Origin: Azotosporobacter soli
GTDB lineage: Bacteria > Bacillota > Negativicutes > SG130
Length of the DNA stretch: 64,000 nt
Reading direction: 5' to 3'
Assembly: GCF_030542965.1 (NCBI RefSeq)
Contig: NZ_JAUAOA010000002.1
Location: forward strand, 1 to 64,000
The position numbers were made by a program, and so were the translations under genes. Under the pieces are notes generated by a model. It was given only the letters and a program-made list of their open reading frames with translations. It made no database searches and was not told where the DNA came from. The number at the start of each line of letters is the position of its first letter. The first letter of the stretch is position 1. Shown here in pieces: positions 17,961-26,210 of the stretch.

Positions 17961-19145
17961 TTATTTTAATTCCGCCAGAAAACTCGTCCCGTGCTTCGGC
18001 TGCGTAACCGAAAAGTTTTCTGCAATCGTCGCGCCGACATCGGCAAAATGCGTACGCGGCGCAAGACGGCTGCCGCCTTTTTTAAAGCGCGGCGAATAGG
18101 CTAGAAGCGGTACGTATTCCCTTGTGTGGTCAGAGCCGCGATAGCAGGGATCATTGCCATGATCAGCAGTCAAAATTAATAAGTCGTCCTCCGTCAGGCG
18201 CGCAAACACCTCCGGCAATCGCGCATCGAATTCTTCAATCGCGCGGCCATAGCCTTTGGCATCGCGCCGGTGTCCATACATCGCATCGAAGTCGACCAGA
18301 TTCAGAAAACTAAGGCCGGTAAAATCTTGCGCCAGCGTTTCGATCATCTTGTCCATGCCGTCCATGTTCGATACGGTGCGCACCGCATGCGTCACGCCTT
18401 CTCCGTCGAAGATATCATTGATCTTACCAAGCGCGATGACCGAGAAGCCGGCCGTTTTCAATTCATCCAGCACCGTGCGGCCGAACGGCTTCAATGCATA
18501 ATCATGGCGGTTCGAAGTTCGCTTGAAGCTGCCGGGCTGGCCAATGAACGGACGCGCGATGATCCGGCCTAGCATATAGGGGTCATGTCTTGTAATCTCG
18601 CGGCAGAAGTCGCAGATCTCATACAGTTCCTTCAGCGGCACGACGTCTTCGTGCGCCGCAATCTGCAGCACCGAATCGGCCGAGGTGTAGACGATCAACG
18701 CGCCGGTCTTCATATGCTCCTCACCAAGTTCATCGATGATCTCCGTACCGCTGGCCGGTTTGTTGGCAATCACCTTGCGACCGGTCTTCTGCTCGATCCT
18801 CTCGATCAATTCCGCCGGAAAGCCGTCGGGAAAGACGCGAAACGGCGCATCGATGTGAAGACCCATCAGTTCCCAATGTCCGGTCATCGTATCCTTGCCG
18901 ATCGAACCTTCCTGCAGCGCCGCATAATACGCCTCTGGCTTTTCCGCAGCGGCAATCTTATGCAGCGGGCGAATGTTGCCGACGCCCAGTTTTTCCAGCT
19001 GCGGAATGGCCAAGCCGTCGCAGGCCTCTGCAATATGGCCGAACGTATCGGAGCCTACATCGTCAAAAGCGGCCGCATCCGGCGCTTCTCCGATACCAAG
19101 CGAATCCATTACGATAATGTGTATCCGTTTAAATGTTTTTCCCAT
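17961..19145 (-). CDS. deoB: Phosphopentomutase
   Basis: Manganese-dependent alkaline-phosphatase-superfamily enzyme that interconverts (deoxy)ribose 1- and 5-phosphate in nucleoside salvage. Metal-site motifs are [12 protein letters not shown] at the N-terminus, [25 protein letters not shown] and LTADHGNDP, then [13 protein letters not shown] place the start at the ATG at 19145, directly behind GAGGAGGAAGAG; a TTG 33 bases upstream lies inside a palindrome and lacks a ribosome site. That gives 394 residues, the family norm. A LacI-type palindrome overlaps the leader and probably regulates the deoB-deoD operon. Confidence 0.96.
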   Translation of the reverse strand: MGKTFKRIHIIVMDSLGIGEAPDAAAFDDVGSDTFGHIAEACDGLAIPQLEKLGVGNIRPLHKIAAAEKPEAYYAALQEGSIGKDTMTGHWELMGLHIDAPFRVFPDGFPAELIERIEQKTGRKVIANKPASGTEIIDELGEEHMKTGALIVYTSADSVLQIAAHEDVVPLKELYEICDFCREITRHDPYMLGRIIARPFIGQPGSFKRTSNRHDYALKPFGRTVLDELKTAGFSVIALGKINDIFDGEGVTHAVRTVSNMDGMDKMIETLAQDFTGLSFLNLVDFDAMYGHRRDAKGYGRAIEEFDARLPEVFARLTEDDLLILTADHGNDPCYRGSDHTREYVPLLAYSPRFKKGGSRLAPRTHFADVGATIAENFSVTQPKHGTSFLAELK

Positions 19146-19162
19146 CTTCTCTTCCTCCTCGG

Positions 19163-19178
19163 TTGAAACCGGTTTCAA
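19163..19178 (-). promoter_or_regulatory. Predicted LacI/CcpA-type operator upstream of deoB
   Basis: Perfect 16-base palindrome TTGAAACCGGTTTCAA ending 17 bases before the deoB start. It fits the LacI-family pattern of a symmetric site with a central CG step and resembles a catabolite-responsive element. No LacI-family gene is in the window. Confidence 0.65.
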
Positions 19179-19336
19179 TTCAAACCACTAAAAATGCGGC
19201 CTCTGTATAGCGCCGCTGATCAGGCAAATTTCTTGTTTTTTTGTCTTCTTTCCTTTAATAATATCATTTTTTCGCACTATTGAAAACAGGCTGCTCGTCA
19301 ATTTTCGCAGAATATTTTCACTCTTTTACGACGTAA

Positions 19337-19371
19337 TTAAACCACAGGCGGCAAAGTCGCCTGTGGTTTAA
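19337..19371 (-). terminator. Terminator-like hairpin after the GGGtGRT gene
   Basis: Perfect 14-base stem TTAAACCACAGGCG / CGCCTGTGGTTTAA with a seven-base loop, 23 bases after the stop of the GGGtGRT gene. The following minus strand reads TTTAATTA, a modest T tract. Confidence 0.75.
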
Positions 19372-19393
19372 TAGACGTTTTAAACACTGTTAG

Positions 19394-20395
19394 CTAACGC
19401 GCCGCTTCTTCGATCGCGACAGCTACCGCTACGCTCGCGCCAACCATCGGATTGTTGCCCATGCCGATCAGACCCATCATTTCCACATGCGCCGGTACCG
19501 AAGACGAGCCGGCAAACTGCGCGTCCGAATGCATACGCCCCATCGTATCGGTCATGCCGTAAGAGGCAGGTCCGGCCGCCATGTTGTCGGGATGCAGCGT
19601 CCGTCCTGTACCGCCGCCGGAAGCGACGGAAAAATATTTCTTGCCGTTTTCGATGCATTCTTTCTTATACGTACCCGCGACCGGATGTTGAAAACGCGTC
19701 GGATTGGTCGAGTTGCCGGTGATCGAAACATCGACGCCTTCGCGCGTCATGATCGCGACGCCTTCCATCACATCGTCCGCGCCGTAGCAGCGCACATCGC
19801 CGCGCTCGCTTGCCGAATAACGTTTCTCTTTGACAATATTCAGCTTACCGGTCGCATAGTCAAATTGCGTTTGCACATAGGTAAAACCATTGACGCGCGA
19901 AATGACCTGCGCGGCATCCTTGCCAAGGCCGTTCAAAATGACGCGCAGCGCCTCTTTGCGCACCTTGTTGGCCGATTTGACGATGCCGATCGCGCCTTCC
20001 GCCGCGGCGAAGGATTCATGCCCGGCTAAGAAAGCAAAGCATTTCGTTTCTTCTCGCAGCAGCATCGCGGCCAGGTTGCCGTGCCCGATACCGACCTTGC
20101 GGCTGTCGGCGACAGAACCCGGAATACAAAAGCCCTGCAAACCTTCGCCGATATAAACCGCTGCATCGGCCGCTTTCGTGCAGCCTTTTTTTATTGCAAT
20201 CGCCGCACCAAGCGTATACGCCCAGCAGGCATTGTCAAAACAAATCGGTTGGATTCCTCTGACGATCGCTGCGACATCGATCCCTTTCGCGTCGCAGATC
20301 GCCTTTGCCGCTTCGAGCGATTCGATGCCCTGCGCCTTAAGCGCGGCATTCACCGTTTCAATACGCCGTTCGTATCCTTCAAACATCGCCATCAT
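19394..20395 (-). CDS. GGGtGRT family protein
   Basis: Cytoplasmic protein of about 333 residues that carries the family's namesake motif GGGTGRT at residues 260-266, followed by LHPDNMAAGP and a glycine-rich C-terminus (GLIGMGNNPMVGAS). The family is conserved in anaerobic Firmicutes but, to my knowledge, has no assigned function. Cysteines occur in PICFDNACW and GCTKAAD. The start was put at the ATG at 20395, seven bases after GAGAGGGG. It is 17 bases downstream of an Fe-S scaffold-like gene and clearly in the same operon, the arrangement usually seen for this family. A role in metal-cluster or redox chemistry is an inference from that partner. Confidence 0.85.
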   Translation of the reverse strand: MMAMFEGYERRIETVNAALKAQGIESLEAAKAICDAKGIDVAAIVRGIQPICFDNACWAYTLGAAIAIKKGCTKAADAAVYIGEGLQGFCIPGSVADSRKVGIGHGNLAAMLLREETKCFAFLAGHESFAAAEGAIGIVKSANKVRKEALRVILNGLGKDAAQVISRVNGFTYVQTQFDYATGKLNIVKEKRYSASERGDVRCYGADDVMEGVAIMTREGVDVSITGNSTNPTRFQHPVAGTYKKECIENGKKYFSVASGGGTGRTLHPDNMAAGPASYGMTDTMGRMHSDAQFAGSSSVPAHVEMMGLIGMGNNPMVGASVAVAVAIEEAAR

Positions 20396-20412
20396 TACCA
20401 ATCCCCTCTCTG

Positions 20413-21105
20413 TTATTCGTGGCGGGGGTCGATATGCTTGACCCCTTCGTCGAATCTGCCGTATTTTCCGGTCGCTTTTTTCAGCGCTTCATTGGCATCG
20501 GTTCCTTTTTTGATCATTTCCATCATTTTGCCGAGATGCACGAATTGATATCCAATGATTTCATTGTCTTCGTCGAGCGCCAGCGAAGTAATATAGCCTT
20601 CTGCCAATTCCAGATAACGCGGCCCTTTGGCCAAAGTGCCGTACATCGTACCGATCTGGCTGCGTAATCCCTTGCCAAGGTCTTCGAGTCCTGCGCCGAT
20701 CGGCAGACCGCCTTCGGAAAACGCAGTCTGGCTGCGGCCATAGACGATTTGCAGGAACAGTTCGCGCATCGCGGTGTTGATCGCGTCGCACACGAGGTCG
20801 GTATTGAGCGCTTCTAAGATCGTCTTGCCGGGCAGAATTTCCGATGCCATCGCAGCGGAATGCGTCATACCGCTGCAGCCGATCGTCTCGACCAGAGCCT
20901 CTTCGATGATCCCGTCCTTCACGTTCAGCGTCAGCTTACAGGCGCCCTGCTGCGGTGCACACCAACCAACGCCGTGCGTCAGGCCGCAAATATCCTTCAC
21001 TTCTTTGGCCTTGACCCATTTTCCCTCTTGCGGAATCGGCGCCGCACCGTGGTTGACGCCTTTGGCGACACAAGTCATCTCTTCGACTTCGGATGAATAT
21101 TTCAT
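20413..21105 (-). CDS. Fe-S cluster assembly scaffold-like protein (NifU/IscU N-terminal-like), partner of GGGtGRT protein
   Basis: Protein of 230 residues with a NifU/IscU-like core: VETIGCSGMTHSAAMASEIL then PGKTILEAL echoes the IscU pattern G-C-xx-S-xA-S followed by the GKT loop. Further cysteines lie in EMTCVAKG, DICGLTHGVGWC and QGACKLT. The N-terminal third with these extra cysteines is not found in ordinary IscU. The ATG at 21105 follows GAGAGGAGCG; a TTG 51 bases upstream has no ribosome site. It is first in a two-gene operon with the GGGtGRT gene. A cluster-carrier role is plausible but unproven. Confidence 0.82.
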   Translation of the reverse strand: MKYSSEVEEMTCVAKGVNHGAAPIPQEGKWVKAKEVKDICGLTHGVGWCAPQQGACKLTLNVKDGIIEEALVETIGCSGMTHSAAMASEILPGKTILEALNTDLVCDAINTAMRELFLQIVYGRSQTAFSEGGLPIGAGLEDLGKGLRSQIGTMYGTLAKGPRYLELAEGYITSLALDEDNEIIGYQFVHLGKMMEMIKKGTDANEALKKATGKYGRFDEGVKHIDPRHE

Positions 21106-21171
21106 GTTAACGCTCCTCTCGCTTTTGTCTATAAAAATTATACTGTTTGTTGGCAATTCCTGTCAAACGCA

Positions 21172-22089
21172 TTACTTGCGTGAACGAAAGACGCCGACAA
21201 CACCGAGTACGACCATCAGCGCACCAAGCAGCGTCCAAACTGTGATCGCTTCATCCAACAGCCACCAACCTAAGAACAGGGCCAATACCGGATTGACGTA
21301 GGCGTAGGTCATCGCAATGTTGATCGGCAGCAATTGCAGCGTATAGATGAACGAAGTGAAAGCAAAGATTGAGCCGAACAAGACCAAATATCCCCAGGAA
21401 AGCCAACCGGCCATACTCGGCGCGGGCCACGCTTCGCCAAGCAGCAACGCAAGCGCAAGAAAGCCGAAACTGGCAAACAAATGTTGATAACCGGACGAGA
21501 CCGGCGCGGATATCGCGACCGGATGGCGCGTCTGGACTACCGATCCGGCGGCCCAGCTGATCGAAGCCAGAAAGAGCGCACCGCCGGAAAGCAGTTCCCG
21601 ACTATCCCAAGCCAAGAGCGCCGGCCCCATTAATACGGCGAGTCCGGCAAAGCCGAAGAGCAACGAGCCAATCAACAGCAGTGACGGTCGTTTACGGTCC
21701 AGCAGCGCATTGATCAGCGCCGTCCAGATCGGTGCGGACGCAACCATCAGCGCCGTAAAGCCGGAGTTGGCATATTGTTCGGCCCACATCACCAAACCGT
21801 TGGCGCCGACCCAGAGCAATACGCCCGATAATGCCAATGTCTTCATTTCACGCAGGCTGATCTTCACTTGTTTTTTTCTTAAATACGCAAAGGCAAGCAA
21901 AAGCAGCGCACACACGATCATTCGGCTGGCGCCCAGATAAAACGGCGGAAAGCCGCCGCCCTCACCGACCGCGATGCGAATGAACAAGTACGTGCTGCTC
22001 CAGATTGTATATACGACGAATAAATGAAACAAGCCGGTCATCGGCAGTTTTTGCCCAGCCAGCCGTCCCGGTTCTTTGCCTTCTTCCAT
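21172..22089 (-). CDS. EamA/DMT family transporter
   Basis: Inner membrane transporter of the drug/metabolite superfamily, 305 residues with ten predicted membrane helices in two EamA repeats. The first repeat starts FVVYTIWSSTYLFIRIAVGE; the second contains SISWAAGSVVQTRH and ends PVLALFLGWWLLDEAITVWTLLGALMVVLGV, a family hallmark. It resembles the YedA-type exporters. RBS AAAGGAGG precedes the ATG. The substrate is unknown; amino acid or metabolite export is usual. It stands alone between the scaffold gene and the RTX-caspase gene. Confidence 0.92.
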   Translation of the reverse strand: MEEGKEPGRLAGQKLPMTGLFHLFVVYTIWSSTYLFIRIAVGEGGGFPPFYLGASRMIVCALLLLAFAYLRKKQVKISLREMKTLALSGVLLWVGANGLVMWAEQYANSGFTALMVASAPIWTALINALLDRKRPSLLLIGSLLFGFAGLAVLMGPALLAWDSRELLSGGALFLASISWAAGSVVQTRHPVAISAPVSSGYQHLFASFGFLALALLLGEAWPAPSMAGWLSWGYLVLFGSIFAFTSFIYTLQLLPINIAMTYAYVNPVLALFLGWWLLDEAITVWTLLGALMVVLGVVGVFRSRK

Positions 22090-22179
22090 GCTGCCTCCTT
22101 TGCTGCGAAATCATTTCCGAATGCAGTATTTATTTCCCTTCGGTATTATTTGGCGTTATCCTGCAATTTTTCCGCAATA

Positions 22180-22210
22180 AAAACGAGAGCACCTGACATT
22201 GTCAGGACAC
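22180..22210 (-). terminator. Terminator of the RTX-caspase gene
   Basis: CCTGACA / TGTCAGG core stem, extended by GAG/CTC pairs, followed on the minus strand by five T. It lies about 25 bases after the stop. Confidence 0.8.
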
Positions 22211-22230
22211 TCCCGCTTTTCGCTTGCTGT

Positions 22231-24330
22231 TTAGCCAATCACATAGCTGCCGTTTGAACCGTCATACATTTGCATGTGGTCTTTGCTGCTATAGCTGGTG
22301 TAGGTAGGGCTAGTAATATAATTAAGCACTTCCGACGTCGTAATCTTATTGTCGTGGTTCAGATCGGCCTTGCGCCCGTTCAATGCATCATCCATCAAGT
22401 AATGGGTAAAGAGTCCGTTTGTACCGATATCCCAACTCACTTCACTCGAAGAGGAAGCGCTAATCACCGTATACTGGCTTCCGCCGCCCCGACTCTTGAA
22501 ATAGTCGACAAAACTTCCCGAGAAGCAGGAATCGAGAACAAATGTCACATGGCCGCCGGCACCTACTTTATTGCCTAAGCCGACAATGCTGTCATACATC
22601 ATTTGCGGCGTGACTGCAGCCATATCATATGCGACCATATTGCCGCTGCCGCTGTAACCGTGCCCGGAATAATAGAGGAAAACGTTATCGTTAGCATCCA
22701 CTTTGCCGGCAAGGCTGTTGATTGAGTTCAAAATATTATTCTTCGTCGCCTGCGCATCGGTCACTGTGGTTAAATTCGTTCCAGTCCACAGCGAATCCGT
22801 CGTCAGAAATTGCTTCACATCGGCAACATCATACTTTACTCCGGCCAAATCATTGCTTGTCCCTGCATAATCGCCGATTCCGATTACCACGCCGTAATTG
22901 GTTCGCCCGGAAGTAGAACTCGGCGGTAGCGGCGTTAAATAGTCGCTGATCCGTTTGCTGGAATTGTCCGCAAAACGTAAACTGTCAAGCTTAGAGGCAT
23001 CCCAGTTTTGAATCGTGATATCGCCATGTCCTTGCACTGTAATTGTGACATTCGTGCCGACATGACTCACGCTCAAATTTTGCGCTGTAATGCCGGCGCC
23101 GAACAGCAGGTTGTCGTTATTGTTGCTTGCATCATAGCTTATCGTATCGCTGCCCCAGCTGTTTGCAAACTGATAGGTGTCGCTGCCGTCGCCGCCGTTC
23201 AGCAGATCATTGCCTGCGCCGCCATTGAGCAGGTCGTTTCCGGCTCCGCCCGACAAGCTGTCGTTACCGCCGCCGCCGAGCAGCGTATCATTGCCGTTGC
23301 CGCCGCTGATCGTTTCATTGGCCGCGCTGCCGCTGATTATGTCGTTGCCGTTGCCGCCTATGAATGTGCCAATATTGCTGATACTTCCGTTCGCAGCATT
23401 CCAGTTCACCGCCTGATTCTGTCCCGCAGCCGTTAAGGTATTCACACCGCCGCCGCCGTTGATCGAGGTCGCATTGCCGCTCCAGATAAACGTATCATTA
23501 TAAGCCGAACCGACGAATTGCTCGATATCCTGGTATGCGGCAAGATTCCAGTTAACCGCGCCGGCACTGTCCGCCGCAGTCAGCGTATCGATTCCCGCAC
23601 CGCCGGACAGCACGCTGTCGGACGCATCCCAAATTAAGACATCGTTGCCGTCGCCGCCGTACATTGCATCACTACCGCTGCCGCCGTTTAACGTATCGTT
23701 ACCCGCTCCACCATATAGCACATCGTTTCCGTTGCCGCCATATAAAACGTCATTGCCTGCGCCGCCATTTATCGTATCATTGCCATTTCCGCCCGTCAGC
23801 ACATCATTGCCTGCCGTTCCGATCAGATTAAGAGGTGCTGCCGGATCTGTCCAACCTACTTTGCCATTGATAAAATCGGCGGTAAAGTTGCCGTCGGCGA
23901 AAACAAAATCCTGAATCTGATAGCGCTGGCCGAGAAACCAGTTTTGCACCCTGACTTCCGAGTTCCCTGCCGTATATTTAATTAATAAGTCGTTACCGCT
24001 CTTGATAAAGCTAAATCCTTTTAAACTGTACCGGGAAAACGACAGTTTATCATTACGGACCGCACTTGCACTGTCGTAGTTATCGATCGTAACGCTGACA
24101 TTGCTTAGAATCGGCGCATACGTATCGTATCCGGCGCCGCCGCTTAGCGTAGCGGTGGCAGCGCCGGCGCTGCCCTGAAACTGAATCCAATCATTGCCCG
24201 CCCCCGAATTAATTACCGCATTATGTGCGGTCACGCTGATAACATCATTTTTCGCCGTCCCGGTCACCTGCAGCAGATATTTGCTCAATAAGCCGTTTAG
24301 TGCTGCCAACGCCGTCGTTAAAGAAGCCAT
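22231..24330 (-). CDS. RTX (haemolysin-type Ca-binding) repeat protein with C-terminal caspase-like (C14) peptidase domain
   Basis: Protein of 699 residues, probably exported and calcium-dependent. There is no Sec signal peptide, as usual for RTX proteins. GGxGxD nonapeptides occur in two blocks, about 170-235 (GGNGNDTIN, GGAGNDVLY and similar) and 335-400, with a beta-rich stretch between. A Ser/Pro linker (PLPPSSTSG) leads to a caspase-fold domain from about 478: NYGVVIGIGDYAG, catalytic His557 in LYYSGHG and catalytic Cys602 in FVLDSCFSG. Residues 656-667 (DLNHDNKITTSE) form an EF-hand/dockerin-like Ca loop. It is transcribed alone behind a c-di-GMP-I riboswitch. An RTX secretion signal normally sits at the C-terminus; here the caspase occupies it, so the export route is open. 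No type I exporter is adjacent. Confidence 0.92.
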   Translation of the reverse strand: MASLTTALAALNGLLSKYLLQVTGTAKNDVISVTAHNAVINSGAGNDWIQFQGSAGAATATLSGGAGYDTYAPILSNVSVTIDNYDSASAVRNDKLSFSRYSLKGFSFIKSGNDLLIKYTAGNSEVRVQNWFLGQRYQIQDFVFADGNFTADFINGKVGWTDPAAPLNLIGTAGNDVLTGGNGNDTINGGAGNDVLYGGNGNDVLYGGAGNDTLNGGSGSDAMYGGDGNDVLIWDASDSVLSGGAGIDTLTAADSAGAVNWNLAAYQDIEQFVGSAYNDTFIWSGNATSINGGGGVNTLTAAGQNQAVNWNAANGSISNIGTFIGGNGNDIISGSAANETISGGNGNDTLLGGGGNDSLSGGAGNDLLNGGAGNDLLNGGDGSDTYQFANSWGSDTISYDASNNNDNLLFGAGITAQNLSVSHVGTNVTITVQGHGDITIQNWDASKLDSLRFADNSSKRISDYLTPLPPSSTSGRTNYGVVIGIGDYAGTSNDLAGVKYDVADVKQFLTTDSLWTGTNLTTVTDAQATKNNILNSINSLAGKVDANDNVFLYYSGHGYSGSGNMVAYDMAAVTPQMMYDSIVGLGNKVGAGGHVTFVLDSCFSGSFVDYFKSRGGGSQYTVISASSSSEVSWDIGTNGLFTHYLMDDALNGRKADLNHDNKITTSEVLNYITSPTYTSYSSKDHMQMYDGSNGSYVIG

Positions 24331-24370
24331 TCTTCAACACCCCTTACATTTTTTCACGCAGTCGGCTAAC

Positions 24371-24400
24371 AAAAACAGACTGACAATAAAAGCAGCCTGT
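24371..24400 (-). terminator. Terminator in the riboswitch expression platform
   Basis: On the minus strand ACAGGCTG pairs with CAGTCTGT (eight pairs, one G-U) over a ten-base loop and runs into five T plus GTT. It sits between the c-di-GMP aptamer and the start codon of the RTX-caspase gene, as expected of a transcription-attenuating riboswitch. Confidence 0.75.
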
Positions 24401-24432
24401 TATGGAACATCCCGACTCCCAGAAAGGAATGA

Positions 24433-24512
24433 CAACCTGGCAATCATAGCCGTCGTCAGACGACCTTAGACCCAATGCTTTGCGTCCCCAGTTTTCACTG
24501 AGTTTGCCCAGT
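24433..24512 (-). ncRNA. Cyclic di-GMP-I (GEMM) riboswitch aptamer
   Basis: Read on the minus strand, this has the core features of the GEMM-I aptamer. GGGCAAAC precedes a hairpin CAGT-GAAA-ACTG (24489-24500) with a GNRA tetraloop. The invariant GGACGCAAAGC follows (24477-24487). The tetraloop receptor halves are UCUAAG (24465-24470) and UAUGA (24444-24448), flanking the P2 stem built on GTCG/CGAC. CTGG and CCAG close the base. It ends about 100 bases before the RTX-caspase start and is followed by an intrinsic terminator. Whether ligand turns the gene on or off cannot be decided by eye. Confidence 0.92.
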
Positions 24513-24547
24513 ATGCAATTTTCGTTTTGCTTGCATCTTCCAATTCC

Positions 24548-24576
24548 ATTATTACAAGACTGTATAGTCGATTCAA
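24548..24576 (-). promoter_or_regulatory. Predicted promoter of the riboswitch/RTX-caspase transcript
   Basis: Minus-strand TTGAAT and TAATAAT separated by 16 bases, placed just upstream of the aptamer so that the transcript would start near 24540. This is a moderate match to the vegetative consensus. Confidence 0.45.
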
Positions 24577-24906
24577 TAGGGCTGACGACCTATTTTTTGA
24601 CAGCATTTTCTAAAAGCACGGCCATCTCAACAAGGACATTTTATTCCGTCAAAATAACCGCTTTCTTATTCTCAACCGCCGAACCGCAGCGATATGCTGC
24701 AGCTTCTCACGAATCGTACGCATCATCTCGACCACGCCCGGCGAAATCTTACGACAACAGTTTCGTAGTCGCCGACGCCAAAACATTTTTGAGCGTGCCT
24801 GCCGCTTTATGCAACAGGGGAAAGCAGGATTTCTTCTAATAAATAGCAAATAATAGATAGTTACAACTAGTCTTCATAAACCAGACTGGGAAAGAAGGTG
24901 TTTTCT
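24577..24906. other. Intergenic region without a convincing gene
   Basis: Divergent control region between the riboswitch transcript (minus) and the binding-protein gene (plus). Short frames here have basic, low-complexity translations and no ribosome site. The stretch 24650-24840 has gene-like composition, so a decayed gene fragment is possible. The last 60 bases are AT-rich and probably hold the promoter of the binding-protein gene. Confidence 0.4.
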
Positions 24907-26184
24907 TTGCGCCGATCGTTGTCCGCCTTACTTCTACTTGTCTGCTTCGTCACCATTTCCGGTTGTTCCCCGTTTGCTAAAGACGCCGTTCCCCCGGCCG
25001 AACCTAAGAAAAAAATCAGTCTGCTGCATTATTTTTCCGGCAGCCTTAGCGGCGGCTTGCAGGAAATGGTGAACGCGTTTAATAAAGAATCGTCGCAATA
25101 TCAAATGACCGCCACACCGCTTGACCACGAGGCATTCAAGACCAGCATCCAAGATACGCTCGCCTCGCCCAGTTCATCCGATCTTTATTCATATTGGGCG
25201 GGTTCCCGGGTACGATCGGTCACTGCAAAATTGACGCCGCTTGACGACGTTTGGGAACGTGCGCAACTTTCCTCGTCTGTTTCGCCTGTCGTCGCCGATG
25301 CTTGCACCTACGACGGCAAAAAATATATGCTGCCGCTCACGCAACACTATGTCGCATTTTTTTACAACAAGAAAGTCTTCGCCCGCGCCGGCGTGAAACC
25401 GCCTAAGACCTGGGATGAATTCCACGCTGTCTGCGCGAAACTGCAAGCAGACAATATCACGCCGCTTGCACTTGGCGCGAAAGATAAATGGCCGGCGCAA
25501 TTTTGGTTTGATTATCTTTTGCTGCGCACGGCGGGCTATGACTATCGGCAAAAATTGCTGGACGGTTCGCTTTCCTACAACGATGCACCGGTGCGACGGG
25601 TCTTTGATCTCTGGGCCGACTTGGTCAAGAAAGGTTATTTTACCCCTAATCCGCTGCAAACCGCCTGGGACAGCGGCGCCAATGAATCCGTTTATAAGGG
25701 GACGGCCGCGATGACGCTGATGGGCACCTGGATCATTGGCTATTACGGCGACGCCGAGCATAATTGGCAGCCCGGCGAAGACTATGACTATTTCGCCTTC
25801 CCGACGATCGACGAAAACATCCCGGCGTACACGCTCGGTCCGATTGACGGCCTCGTGCTTTCAAAGAATGCCCTCCAACCGCAAGGCGCGAAGGAGGCGC
25901 TTGTACATCTGACCGCACTGGACTCGCTCAAAACGATGAGTCGTGGTTCCGGCGCCTTCGTGCCCCGCAGCGATGTGCCCGCCGCTTTTTATTCTCCGAT
26001 GCAGCAGCGCATGGCCGCCGAACTGGGCGCCACGCCGCGCTGGGCGTTCAATTATGATTTATCGACGCCGCCCGCCATCGCAAACGCCGGTTTGGTGCTT
26101 TTTAGCGAGTTCCTTGAATTTCCCGATCAGCGCAATGAACTGATCACCCGCACGGCGACAAAGATTTCCCGGCTTTGGCGTTAA
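24907..26184 (+). CDS. Extracellular solute-binding lipoprotein (sugar ABC type, family 1)
   Basis: Lipid-anchored periplasmic binding protein of about 425 residues. A signal peptide RRSLSALLLLVCFVTISGC ends in the lipobox ISGC. The mature protein has the family 1 fold: ISLLHYFSGSLSGGLQEMVNAFNKE, the hinge VAFFYNKKVFARAGVKPPKTWDEF, and AMTLMGTWIIGYY. I prefer the TTG at 24907, eight bases behind AGAAGG, over the GTG at 24898 that abuts it. No ABC permease or ATPase gene follows. The next gene is a HAMP-PAS-GGDEF protein, so the binding protein probably serves as a periplasmic sugar sensor subunit rather than a transporter part. Confidence 0.9.
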   Translation: MRRSLSALLLLVCFVTISGCSPFAKDAVPPAEPKKKISLLHYFSGSLSGGLQEMVNAFNKESSQYQMTATPLDHEAFKTSIQDTLASPSSSDLYSYWAGSRVRSVTAKLTPLDDVWERAQLSSSVSPVVADACTYDGKKYMLPLTQHYVAFFYNKKVFARAGVKPPKTWDEFHAVCAKLQADNITPLALGAKDKWPAQFWFDYLLLRTAGYDYRQKLLDGSLSYNDAPVRRVFDLWADLVKKGYFTPNPLQTAWDSGANESVYKGTAAMTLMGTWIIGYYGDAEHNWQPGEDYDYFAFPTIDENIPAYTLGPIDGLVLSKNALQPQGAKEALVHLTALDSLKTMSRGSGAFVPRSDVPAAFYSPMQQRMAAELGATPRWAFNYDLSTPPAIANAGLVLFSEFLEFPDQRNELITRTATKISRLWR

Positions 26185-26210
26185 CCGATCAGCTGACAGG
26201 AGGCCTGCTC

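Noticed and set aside
23160-23820. Tandem short repeats that could suggest a CRISPR or minisatellite
   Set aside because: These are the codons of the GGxGxD RTX nonapeptides, in frame and translated.
24649-24849. 66-residue frame on the minus strand upstream of the riboswitch promoter
   Set aside because: Arg-rich composition, no ribosome site and no recognisable family. At best a decayed fragment.
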